A program made the translations under genes and the position numbers. A DNA stretch of 64,000 nucleotides from Alphaproteobacteria bacterium (GTDB lineage Bacteria > Pseudomonadota > Alphaproteobacteria > UBA9219 > RGZA01): contig JANRLI010000003.1 in the NCBI GenBank assembly GCA_033762625.1, positions 1 through 64,000 of the forward strand, written 5' to 3'. Shown piece by piece: positions 1 to 6,985 of this stretch; positions within the stretch are counted from its first letter, which is position 1, and every line of letters begins with the position of its first letter. The notes under the pieces were generated by a model. It saw only the letters and a list, made by a program, of their open reading frames with translations, did not search any database and was not told where the DNA came from.

Positions 1-442
1 CTAATATCTTGCGTGTCTCATGGGCCGATTTTTTCTTCCACCACCCACTTAATTCATCAAGCAAGGTTAGTTTGTGCGCAAACTTTTCATTGAGTGTGAC
101 ATCTGGAATGTCACCGCCAGCAGGAACATAAAGGCAATGAAGCTCCGTTTTATCGGGAAGGGTTGCGTGAATATGCCGGCAATCATCCTTGCCCGCCCAA
201 CGCTCAATAGAAAGATTGGCAAGTGGCACACGCGATAAAATGGCAACGCCATTATACCCCTTCATGCCGTGAATATGCTGGTGCTTATAGCCAAGCCCTG
301 TAAACGCATCGCGCGGGAATAGTTCATCAGGTGTTTTGGTTTCTTGTAAACACAAAACGTCTGGCTGGTGTTCGCTCATAAACCGCTTCACCATATCCTG
401 GCGAAGACGTACAGAATTGATGTTCCACGTTGCTATTCGCAT
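1..442 (-). CDS. xth: exodeoxyribonuclease III (3'-truncated by window edge)
   Basis: This gene encodes a base-excision-repair nuclease of the exonuclease III family, which cuts at apurinic sites and degrades from 3' ends. The first 147 residues are visible. They begin MRIATWNINSVR and continue with DVLCLQETKT, so the family's N-terminal Asn (N7) and the metal-binding Glu (E34) are present, followed by a GYNGVAILSR segment. The ATG overlaps the TAA of lolA as TAATG, which fixes the start and implies translational coupling at the end of the ftsK-lolA operon. The C-terminal catalytic half lies outside the window. Confidence 0.93.
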   Translation of the reverse strand, partial: MRIATWNINSVRLRQDMVKRFMSEHQPDVLCLQETKTPDELFPRDAFTGLGYKHQHIHGMKGYNGVAILSRVPLANLSIERWAGKDDCRHIHATLPDKTELHCLYVPAGGDIPDVTLNEKFAHKLTLLDELSGWWKKKSAHETRKIL

Positions 443-1164
443 TAATTGATGCGTCCGCCGTGCATGTTCGGGTCACGGTAGAAAAAGGTGGAGGATGGAA
501 TGGATACATCCATGACCTGATTATAAATGGCTACACGGGTTTCAATGCCTTGTGCATCCACAACCCGCCAGTTCTTGAGTTTTAACGGCCTGTCCTCGAA
601 TTCCAGTGTGATTGAACCTGCCGCAGGGTTGTCTTTTTGCGCAAGAGTCATTTGAATAGCCGCAGGGTATTTCTTAAGTTCAGTAACGGTCACATCACCG
701 CTATTCAGTTTTAAATCATCGCGTAAGATGATATCGGCAAGCGATGAGCCAAGTGGAATGCTCGATCCTGTTTTGGCTTGGCCATCCCATACATGCACAA
801 ATGCACCATCTGCAACCAACAGGTTTTCATTCGGCGGCGTATATTCAAGCCGCATTTTGCCGGGACGCGAAATCGCAACCTTGCCATTGGCAGCCGAACC
901 ATCCGCCATCGTTTGCGTGAAATCTGCACGCATGGTCTTGATGCTATTCAGGTAGGTCTGAATGCGTTCAATTTCATCCTTATCGCCGGTCTTGATTTCC
1001 GCAACTTCATCATCAGTGGGTTTAGCAGGCTTATTTACGTTACCGGCTTTTGACAGCTTCTGCATCAGCGAATTGCCAGGCGAATACGTACCGTCTTTTT
1101 CGATTTCAGCGAAACCAAAAGTCGGGGCGACGCAAAACAGGATAATGAGGAGGATGTGTTTCAT
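442..1164 (-). CDS. lolA: outer-membrane lipoprotein carrier protein LolA family
   Basis: This is a periplasmic chaperone that carries lipoproteins from the inner-membrane LolCDE complex to the outer membrane. The 240-residue protein has a signal peptide (MKHILLIILFCVAPTFGFA), a polar linker to about residue 60, then the LolA fold: a helix with MRADFTQTM, a strand pair with GKVAISRPGKMRLEY, and a C-terminal segment with LKNWRVVDAQG. The length is slightly above the usual 200 or so because of the linker. It sits 7 bp after the TPR/oxygenase gene and its stop overlaps the xth start. The ftsK-lolA-xth order is common in alphaproteobacteria, which supports the call. Confidence 0.9.
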   Translation of the reverse strand: MKHILLIILFCVAPTFGFAEIEKDGTYSPGNSLMQKLSKAGNVNKPAKPTDDEVAEIKTGDKDEIERIQTYLNSIKTMRADFTQTMADGSAANGKVAISRPGKMRLEYTPPNENLLVADGAFVHVWDGQAKTGSSIPLGSSLADIILRDDLKLNSGDVTVTELKKYPAAIQMTLAQKDNPAAGSITLEFEDRPLKLKNWRVVDAQGIETRVAIYNQVMDVSIPSSTFFYRDPNMHGGRIN

Positions 1165-1171
1165 GGAGCCA

Positions 1172-2263
1172 TTATAACAGAATTTTTTTACCGAAAAGTA
1201 ACGTAAAACCTATTCTACGATTGATATAACCTTCTTGGAACAAGATTATGTCTGTTTCATGAAAAAGTCTTGAGTCAAATAATACCGCGCGATTAGCCTG
1301 ATACGGAATGATAGTGGGGGTGGCATTATTTCTTGTTAAGAATTCACGCGCTGCATCTTCGTTCTGGTTATAGGTCTTGAAATCCCAATCGGCTGGTGTT
1401 GGTTTATCCCAAATGATCATACCGCCGCGTTGCGGGTCCTTATTTGCTTCATCGGGTGTAACCCAAAAATTGATGTTGATGGTTGCAAAATCCGCGTGTA
1501 AGCCAATGCCTTTCATTGTGCTATCATACTTAAACGCCCAGAATTGAAGCAGCGACATATCGCCTAGCAATAATGACAGTGACGTTTTCAATTCATCAAT
1601 AATTTGTGCCAACAAGGGCGATCCTATCCCATGCTCGGGAAGTGCACCAAGGTAGCCGTTTTTATAGACTCGTTGCCAGATGGTAGAGCCCCACGCAAAT
1701 TTTTGTAAGCTGTGCAGGGCATCACGCGTTAAAAAATTATCAATCACCACGATACGCGGCGAGTTTTCAATCCACTGCTGCATGATAGATTGCCATTTAA
1801 GATTGGGGTTCAGTGCATGGCTCTCTGTCCGCTGGGCTTCCGTAATTGTATAATTATTTAGGCTATCATGAAGATAGGCCATCTGCTCTTGATCATGCCG
1901 GATTTTGTGCGGCGCCGCATCATCACTGCGTTGGTATGTACGTTTTGCATATTCGCGCAACGCTGCAAAACCTTCATCACAAAAACCCATTTCACATAAT
2001 GTGGTGCCAAGGTTTTTATACGGAATAGCAGTCTCAGGATTAACGCCTATCGCCTTGCGAAAAAGGCTTGCAGCATCTTCAAGTTTTCTATGAACTAGAA
2101 AAATGCGACCCAGCTCGTTCAATGCAATTACATTGCCTGGATCGCGTTTTAGTACCAGGTCATAGGTATTTTGGGCTTCGTCAAGCTTGCCATTCTGGAA
2201 TTGAATGGAAGCTTGCGTAATCAAGTGATTTATAGCTGAAGCATTATTGTTGAATAGAAACAT
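1172..2263 (-). CDS. TPR protein with C-terminal 2OG-Fe(II) oxygenase domain
   Basis: The 363-residue protein begins with about three tetratricopeptide-like repeats (residues 10-110, for example KLDEAQNTYDLVLKRDPGN). It ends in a double-stranded beta-helix oxygenase domain. The iron ligands are readable: H256 and D258 in LHADFA, the distal H335 in RLFHETD, and a 2-oxoglutarate-binding Arg at 349-350 in NRRIGF. It has no signal peptide, so it is probably cytosolic. Related proteins are annotated as putative prolyl or aspartyl hydroxylases; the substrate is unknown. The gene sits between ftsK and lolA in the same direction, with gaps of 24 and 7 bp, so it is probably cotranscribed with them. 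Confidence 0.8.
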   Translation of the reverse strand: MFLFNNNASAINHLITQASIQFQNGKLDEAQNTYDLVLKRDPGNVIALNELGRIFLVHRKLEDAASLFRKAIGVNPETAIPYKNLGTTLCEMGFCDEGFAALREYAKRTYQRSDDAAPHKIRHDQEQMAYLHDSLNNYTITEAQRTESHALNPNLKWQSIMQQWIENSPRIVVIDNFLTRDALHSLQKFAWGSTIWQRVYKNGYLGALPEHGIGSPLLAQIIDELKTSLSLLLGDMSLLQFWAFKYDSTMKGIGLHADFATININFWVTPDEANKDPQRGGMIIWDKPTPADWDFKTYNQNEDAAREFLTRNNATPTIIPYQANRAVLFDSRLFHETDIILFQEGYINRRIGFTLLFGKKILL

Positions 2264-2287
2264 GTTCGCGGCATGAATGGGGTATTG

Positions 2288-4684
2288 CTAATCATCGCTG
2301 ATACTGCGCCCAAGTATCTCGCGCTTGCCCACATGGTTGGGTGCGCCCACAACACCTTCCTTTTCCATTTGTTCCATCAATCGCGCCGCGCGGTTATACC
2401 CGATTTGCAAATGGCGCTGGATAAAGCTGGTGCTTGCTTTGCGTTCACGCAATACAATATCCACAGCCTTGTCATATAGCTCATCCCCGGATGACGTGTT
2501 GCTGCCAATCATGGTGCTTTCACCATCGCCGCCTTCGGTCTCCTGGGTAATTTCTTCAAGATATTCAGGTTCGCCGCCTTGCTCTTTCAGGAAGTTAACA
2601 ACTTCCTCGACTTCCTTATCGCTTACAAATGGGCCGTGCACGCGCGTAATACGTCCACCACCAGCCATGTATAACATGTCACCTTGCCCCAGCAATTGCT
2701 CTGCACCTTGCTCGCCTAAAATGGTGCGGCTATCGATTTTGCTGGTGACTTGGAAGCTCACGCGTGATGGGAAGTTCGCTTTAATCGTACCGGTAATGAC
2801 GTCAACCGATGGACGCTGGGTTGCCATGATAATATGGATGCCCGCAGCACGCGCCATTTGCGCAAGACGCTGAATGGTGGCTTCAATATCCTTACCAGCA
2901 ACAATCATTAAATCGGCCATTTCATCCACAATAACCACAATGAACGGCAAATCTTTCAAATCAAGTGGTTGATCTTCGAAAATAGGCTTGCCTGTATCGG
3001 GGTCGAACCCGGTTTGCACCTTGCGCATCAAAGTTTCACCGCGATCACGCGCTTCCTTCACACGCATATTATAGCCGTCAATGTTGCGTACGCCCAGTTT
3101 AGACATGGCGCGATAACGCTCTTCCATTTCGCGGACAGTCCATTTTAACGCAACGACCGCCTTTTTGGGCTCGGTTACAACCGGCGCCAGCAAATGTGGA
3201 ATACCTTCATAGACAGATAATTCGAGCATCTTGGGATCGACCATAATGAAGCGGCATTCGCGCGGGCTGTACCGATACAGCAGCGATAAGATCATGGTGT
3301 TGATCGCAACCGATTTACCCGAACCTGTTGTACCGGCAACCAGCAAATGCGGCATGCGCGCAAGGTCGGCAACCACGGGGCTGCCGCCGATATCCTTGCC
3401 CATTGCTAGCGGCAATTTACAGGAACTTTCGGAATAGGCCTGCGACATCAGCAGTTCACGAAGGTAAACCGTTTCACGTGTGCGGTTGGGGAGTTCGATA
3501 CCAATCACGTTTCGTCCAGGCACAACTGCGACGCGCACTGACAATGCGCTCATGGAACGTGCGATGTCATCGGCAAGGCCAATCACCCGGGATGATTTAA
3601 TACCGGGCGCTGGTTCCAATTCATAGAGCGTGACAACGGGGCCAGGGCTAACCTCAGAAATCTTGCCTTGTACTCCGAAATCGCCCAATACGCCTTCCAG
3701 CATGCGTGCGTTTTTCTGCAAATCCGCTTCGCTTAGTTCTTCAGTCACATTACGATCTGTGTCCGGCATTTGCAGGAGTTGCAGGGGTGGTAAGGTTTCG
3801 CTTCCACGATCGCGGCTGAAATCCATGCGGGTCTGAATGGGCTTCTTGGCTTTTTTGGGCGCTGCTTTAATCTTGGTTTTGGCCTTGCTGGGCTTTTCTT
3901 CAACAACATCCAACAGGCTTTCATCCTCGTCATCATCGTCGGCTTGTAAATCAAGCTTGGGTGCTTCGCTGACATCCTGATGCGCAATACGGGCATAGGC
4001 AGTTTCCACGGCCCACCACATGAATGCGCCAATATGCACGACAACGCGCTGAATAAACCGCAGCACTATATGCCATTCATCTAGCGACAAACCGCAGCAC
4101 AGATAAAGTGTCGCCAGCATCATGACGATTTGTAAAACCGCAATCGTCAGCATAATAAATTTTGGCAGCATATAATGCTGCGATATGGCTAGCGTGAACT
4201 GACCAATAAAGCCGCCAATTGGAATGCTAAGCGGGGAGAAATTGCTGCCAAGCCCGATGACCAGCGATTGCAACGCAACGGCAGAAAAACTAAGTGTTAA
4301 AATTGCTGCTGCAAGGCGCAGCAAAAACGGGCTTAGCCCCCGAAGTGTTGCAACGCGCCAAGCCCAAGCCACCATAATTATGACGAGTAGATAAGAGCCA
4401 AGCCCGAAGCTTTGTTGCAGTAAATCGCCAATAAAGCTACCCGGCCGTCCCAGCCAGTTATGAATGTTTTCAACCCCGGTATTTGCAGCGGTATTTAGGG
4501 ATGGGTCATTGCTGTTATAGGTCAATAGACTAATCCAAAGCGCTGCAGCTACAGCAAACAACAGTACGCCGCCAATTTCGCAAATACGACGTATCAGAAA
4601 TTCGCGTAACGAATCCGGCAACAATTGACGGTTTGATTTACTGCGTTCGTGAATCACGCGGTGGGATAAAAGTCTGCTGCTCAT
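2288..4684 (-). CDS. ftsK: DNA translocase FtsK
   Basis: FtsK is a septal DNA pump that clears chromosome dimers and couples division to segregation. With the ATG at 4684 the protein has 798 residues: four or so N-terminal membrane helices (to about residue 190), a short acidic/basic linker rich in Lys and Pro (about 210-290), the RecA-like motor with Walker A GTTGSGKS (K457) and Walker B IVVIVDEMADL, and a C-terminal winged-helix gamma domain (SFIQRHLQIGYNRAARLM). This start is preferred over an upstream GTG at 4699 because the ATG overlaps the previous gene's TAA as TAATG. The linker is short compared with E. coli FtsK. Confidence 0.97.
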   Translation of the reverse strand: MSSRLLSHRVIHERSKSNRQLLPDSLREFLIRRICEIGGVLLFAVAAALWISLLTYNSNDPSLNTAANTGVENIHNWLGRPGSFIGDLLQQSFGLGSYLLVIIMVAWAWRVATLRGLSPFLLRLAAAILTLSFSAVALQSLVIGLGSNFSPLSIPIGGFIGQFTLAISQHYMLPKFIMLTIAVLQIVMMLATLYLCCGLSLDEWHIVLRFIQRVVVHIGAFMWWAVETAYARIAHQDVSEAPKLDLQADDDDEDESLLDVVEEKPSKAKTKIKAAPKKAKKPIQTRMDFSRDRGSETLPPLQLLQMPDTDRNVTEELSEADLQKNARMLEGVLGDFGVQGKISEVSPGPVVTLYELEPAPGIKSSRVIGLADDIARSMSALSVRVAVVPGRNVIGIELPNRTRETVYLRELLMSQAYSESSCKLPLAMGKDIGGSPVVADLARMPHLLVAGTTGSGKSVAINTMILSLLYRYSPRECRFIMVDPKMLELSVYEGIPHLLAPVVTEPKKAVVALKWTVREMEERYRAMSKLGVRNIDGYNMRVKEARDRGETLMRKVQTGFDPDTGKPIFEDQPLDLKDLPFIVVIVDEMADLMIVAGKDIEATIQRLAQMARAAGIHIIMATQRPSVDVITGTIKANFPSRVSFQVTSKIDSRTILGEQGAEQLLGQGDMLYMAGGGRITRVHGPFVSDKEVEEVVNFLKEQGGEPEYLEEITQETEGGDGESTMIGSNTSSGDELYDKAVDIVLRERKASTSFIQRHLQIGYNRAARLMEQMEKEGVVGAPNHVGKREILGRSISDD

Positions 4685-5562
4685 TAAAATTCTAACCACT
4701 CTAAGATATTGCCATGGGCATCAAGGCATGCTGCGTAAAGCGTGCCGCCCATATCCCCGCTGGCACCCTTGCCATCATCCAGCGTCAGTACATAACGGTT
4801 CTTTTCCGGCAGGGTGCAAGTTAATGCTTGGCCACGCACAATGCGGGCAAATGGTTGGTAAGCTGTTAACGCATGAATATCTTCTTCGGGCCAGCACAGT
4901 AATTCGTGTTGAACATTAAGCGAATAGGCGGGATGAAGGCCTGTAGGCACAAACGCAATATCCCTTTGCTTTAAATTATTTTGTCGGGGCTTGTACTGGG
5001 TATAGGCGGCTGTCTTCAAATTGGCAAAAAACTGTTCATGGCCCTTATGGGAGCTAATCATATGTTTAATATGATGCGTCCACTTATTCATATTAATCAG
5101 GCCTGCTTGCGCGATGGTATCAATATCGATAGCACCATATGCATTAGTATAGCATTCAAGGCCAAAGCGTTTTGCCTCCATCAGCCAAATGCCGGGGTTT
5201 TTCTGGAAGGGCAGGCGCAGTGCCTCATGCAGCAGGTCTTCGCCACGTCCATGAAGGAACGTCACATCATCAGCAAAAAAACCGGGAATAGCGATCACGC
5301 CATTGCGAAATGTGATCAGCTCGTCAATCACGGCGGTGGCTTCGCCTGTCCAGTTCGAATGTTCGCCAAGATAATTACCAAGATACACAATACGGTCGCG
5401 CGCACGAATTTTATGAACCAGCGCATCATGCAATTGGCACAATGCGCCATACTTGCCAAATATACTGCCGACCACCCACATGCGATGTGGTTTGCCCAGT
5501 GGGGCAAGTCGTTCATCACCCTTCAAGCGGGGGATTGCATGAATTCCGGTATCGAGAGGCAT
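4684..5562 (-). CDS. degenerate calcineurin-like (PPP) phosphoesterase, probably metal-free
   Basis: The 292-residue protein follows the layout of bacterial PPP-type serine/threonine phosphatases, but the metal-binding motifs are altered. GDIHG appears as GSIFG (residues 32-36), GDxVDRG as GNYLGEH (62-68), and GNHE as PGFFAD (93-98). The family Asp, His and Asn ligands are therefore replaced, while spacing and flanking hydrophobic strands (MWVVG, RIVYLG, GVIAIPG) are kept. It is probably a pseudo-enzyme with a binding or regulatory role. It is the first gene of the ftsK operon and its TAA overlaps the ftsK ATG. The fold call rests on motif spacing only, so confidence is moderate. Confidence 0.6.
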   Translation of the reverse strand: MPLDTGIHAIPRLKGDERLAPLGKPHRMWVVGSIFGKYGALCQLHDALVHKIRARDRIVYLGNYLGEHSNWTGEATAVIDELITFRNGVIAIPGFFADDVTFLHGRGEDLLHEALRLPFQKNPGIWLMEAKRFGLECYTNAYGAIDIDTIAQAGLINMNKWTHHIKHMISSHKGHEQFFANLKTAAYTQYKPRQNNLKQRDIAFVPTGLHPAYSLNVQHELLCWPEEDIHALTAYQPFARIVRGQALTCTLPEKNRYVLTLDDGKGASGDMGGTLYAACLDAHGNILEWLEF

Positions 5563-5582
5563 GAGCCAATCACGTGAGCTAA

Positions 5583-5623
5583 AGTTGATTCGTTTGCCGT
5601 TTAGACTAATGTGCGAATCAACT
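5583..5623. promoter_or_regulatory. 10-bp inverted repeat before the pseudo-phosphatase/ftsK operon
   Basis: AGTTGATTCG at 5583-5592 is matched perfectly by CGAATCAACT at 5614-5623, with a 21-bp spacer. The proximal arm ends about 20 bp from the start codon at 5562. It could be an operator or a leader hairpin that would sequester the ribosome-entry region. The repeat is seen directly; its function is inferred. Confidence 0.4.
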
Positions 5624-5702
5624 CAGGCCAACGCAGGCTGCCCAATTACACACAGCTTGTTGGTATAAAATATCCGTAAATCAAAAAACAAGCGCGGCAA
5701 AT

Positions 5703-5731
5703 AAAAAAAACCGACCCCCTTCGGGACCGGT
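5703..5731 (-). terminator. Rho-independent terminator (distal, carD transcript)
   Basis: Read on the minus strand, ACCGGTCCC and GGGGTCGGT form a stem, with two G-U pairs in RNA, followed by eight T residues. It lies downstream of carD, beyond the palindrome and the nearer hairpin. Confidence 0.7.
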
Positions 5732-5736
5732 CCCAT

Positions 5737-5781
5737 AGCATTTTCCACGTAAGTGGAAACCGGTTGAGTGCAGAAAATGCT
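5737..5781. repeat. palindromic intergenic repeat resembling the Rhizobiales mosaic element
   Basis: AGCATTTTC and GAAAATGCT border a 45-bp element with an internal CCAC-GTAA-GTGG hairpin and a central AACCGGTT core. From memory, the pattern of borders, GTGG arm and ACCGGTT core closely matches a palindrome found in many copies between genes of Rhizobium, Mesorhizobium and Brucella. It lies between the two carD terminators. No second copy was seen in this window. Confidence 0.55.
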
Positions 5782-5796
5782 ATTTACATAAAATAA

Positions 5797-5821
5797 GGGC
5801 GTATCCTTGTGGGATACGCCC
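5797..5821 (-). terminator. Rho-independent terminator (proximal, carD)
   Basis: GGGCGTATCC (5797-5806) pairs perfectly with GGATACGCCC (5812-5821) around a 5-base loop. On the minus strand it is followed by TTATTTTAT. It starts about 30 bp past the carD stop, so it is the natural end of the carD transcript. Confidence 0.8.
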
Positions 5822-5852
5822 GAAGTTTTACCACCTTAAACGGTTTGAGACG

Positions 5853-6590
5853 CTAAGCAGCGGCTTTTTCAGAAGCTTTATCTGCCTTGGAAGGCTTATC
5901 TTTACCCAGAACAGTTTCCAGCTTTTCAGCGGCCTTGCCTTGGTCAATCTTTTCAATCGCAGCGAGTTCGCGAGCCAAACGGTCTAATGCCGATTGGTAA
6001 ATCTGGCGTTCGCTGTAGGATTGTTCTGGCTGTTCGTTACCACGGTGCAAATCACGAAGAACTTCTGCAATCGCAACAGGGTCACCAGAATTGATTTTCG
6101 TTTCGTATTCCTGGGCGCGGCGGCTCCACATGACACGGCGAATTCGCACGCGGCCTTGCAAGGTTGCCATCGCATCCTTCATACGATCCTTTGATGAAAG
6201 ACGACGCAGACCAGAAACTTCTGCCTTAATCACGGGGACCTTTAAAATCATACGGTCATTTTCGAATGAAATTTTGTAAAGCTTCACGCTTTCTGGCTTC
6301 ATGGTTTTGTTCAGCGCAGGAACGGTTGCTTCTTCAACGCCAACAACGAGGCCAACGCCGTGAACAGGGTACACAACAAAATCGCCCTTTTTGAATTCAG
6401 AGAGCTTGGTAGCAGGGGCGGCCTTCATTGGAACGACCTTGGCTTCAACTGCTTTAACAGGGGCCTTAGCAGCAGGTGCCTTTGCCTGGATCTTCGCGCC
6501 AATCTTAGCGCCGATAGCGGACTTTGATTTAGATTGTACTGATTTAGAAACGGTCTTTGTCGCCGTCTTAACTGTTGCCTTCGTAGCCAT
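5853..6590 (-). CDS. carD: CarD-family transcriptional regulator with basic N-terminal tail
   Basis: CarD proteins bind RNA polymerase beta and stabilise open promoter complexes, often at rRNA and stress promoters. The ATG at 6590 has a GGGAG Shine-Dalgarno in front of it and gives 245 residues; a longer in-frame extension has no such support. Residues 66 onward are the CarD Tudor-like domain (FKKGDFVVYPVHGVG) and the helical DNA-binding part (RIRRVMWSRRAQEYE). The first 62 or so residues are almost entirely Ala, Lys, Thr, Ser and Val, resembling a histone H1 tail, and are not part of the usual 160-180 residue family. The C-terminus is also Lys/Ala-rich. The gene is monocistronic, with terminators on its 3' side. 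Confidence 0.9.
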   Translation of the reverse strand: MATKATVKTATKTVSKSVQSKSKSAIGAKIGAKIQAKAPAAKAPVKAVEAKVVPMKAAPATKLSEFKKGDFVVYPVHGVGLVVGVEEATVPALNKTMKPESVKLYKISFENDRMILKVPVIKAEVSGLRRLSSKDRMKDAMATLQGRVRIRRVMWSRRAQEYETKINSGDPVAIAEVLRDLHRGNEQPEQSYSERQIYQSALDRLARELAAIEKIDQGKAAEKLETVLGKDKPSKADKASEKAAA

Positions 6591-6985
6591 GTGGACTCCC
6601 TTTAAGAAACAGACACAATTAATTACCTGAGTTAATTTCGTGAAAAATATCACCAGCGGAATTAACACCAACATTGTGCTTAAATTTTGTGCGTCTTACG
6701 GCAAAGGTAAAAACAAGCGGTACAGATTTCTATCTATCTGTTATCAAACGCTTTTATTTTTCGGAAAAGACGTTGAGGCTGCTTGAACCCCAAACTTTTA
6801 TCCCAAACCTTAACAAGCCCCTTAACCCAGAAACGCGCCAAACCTCAATCACCAACGCAATATAACAGCGAAAGTATTGATTTCAAAACCTTTCATGCAG
6901 GTTTTTAGTTTCGTTAGTACTTTTTTTACCCGCTCAGTGGCAGCGGGGGCACGGCGGAGAGTCTCAAACCGTCTAAAGCTTGGTT
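6591..6985. other. intergenic region between kamA and carD
   Basis: This 395-bp region holds the carD leader (minus strand) and the 3' flank of the KamA-like gene. A weak minus-strand promoter-like pair (TTGGTG, 16 bp, TATTTT) lies about 40-75 bp before the carD start. A CCCGCT/AGCGGG hairpin near 6930-6948 has its T-run on the wrong side to end the kamA transcript. I see no gene here. Confidence 0.4.

Noticed and set aside
3470-3485. Second parS candidate around GTTTCACGTGTG
   Set aside because: Only one half matches and it lies inside ftsK coding sequence; a chance half-site.
5566-5579. TCACGTGA near the pseudo-phosphatase start as parS
   Set aside because: Only the 8-bp core matches; the flanks differ from the consensus.
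6930-6948. CCCGCT/AGCGGG hairpin as terminator of the KamA-like gene
   Set aside because: On the minus strand the hairpin is followed by an A-run, not a T-run, so it does not fit a Rho-independent terminator for that gene.
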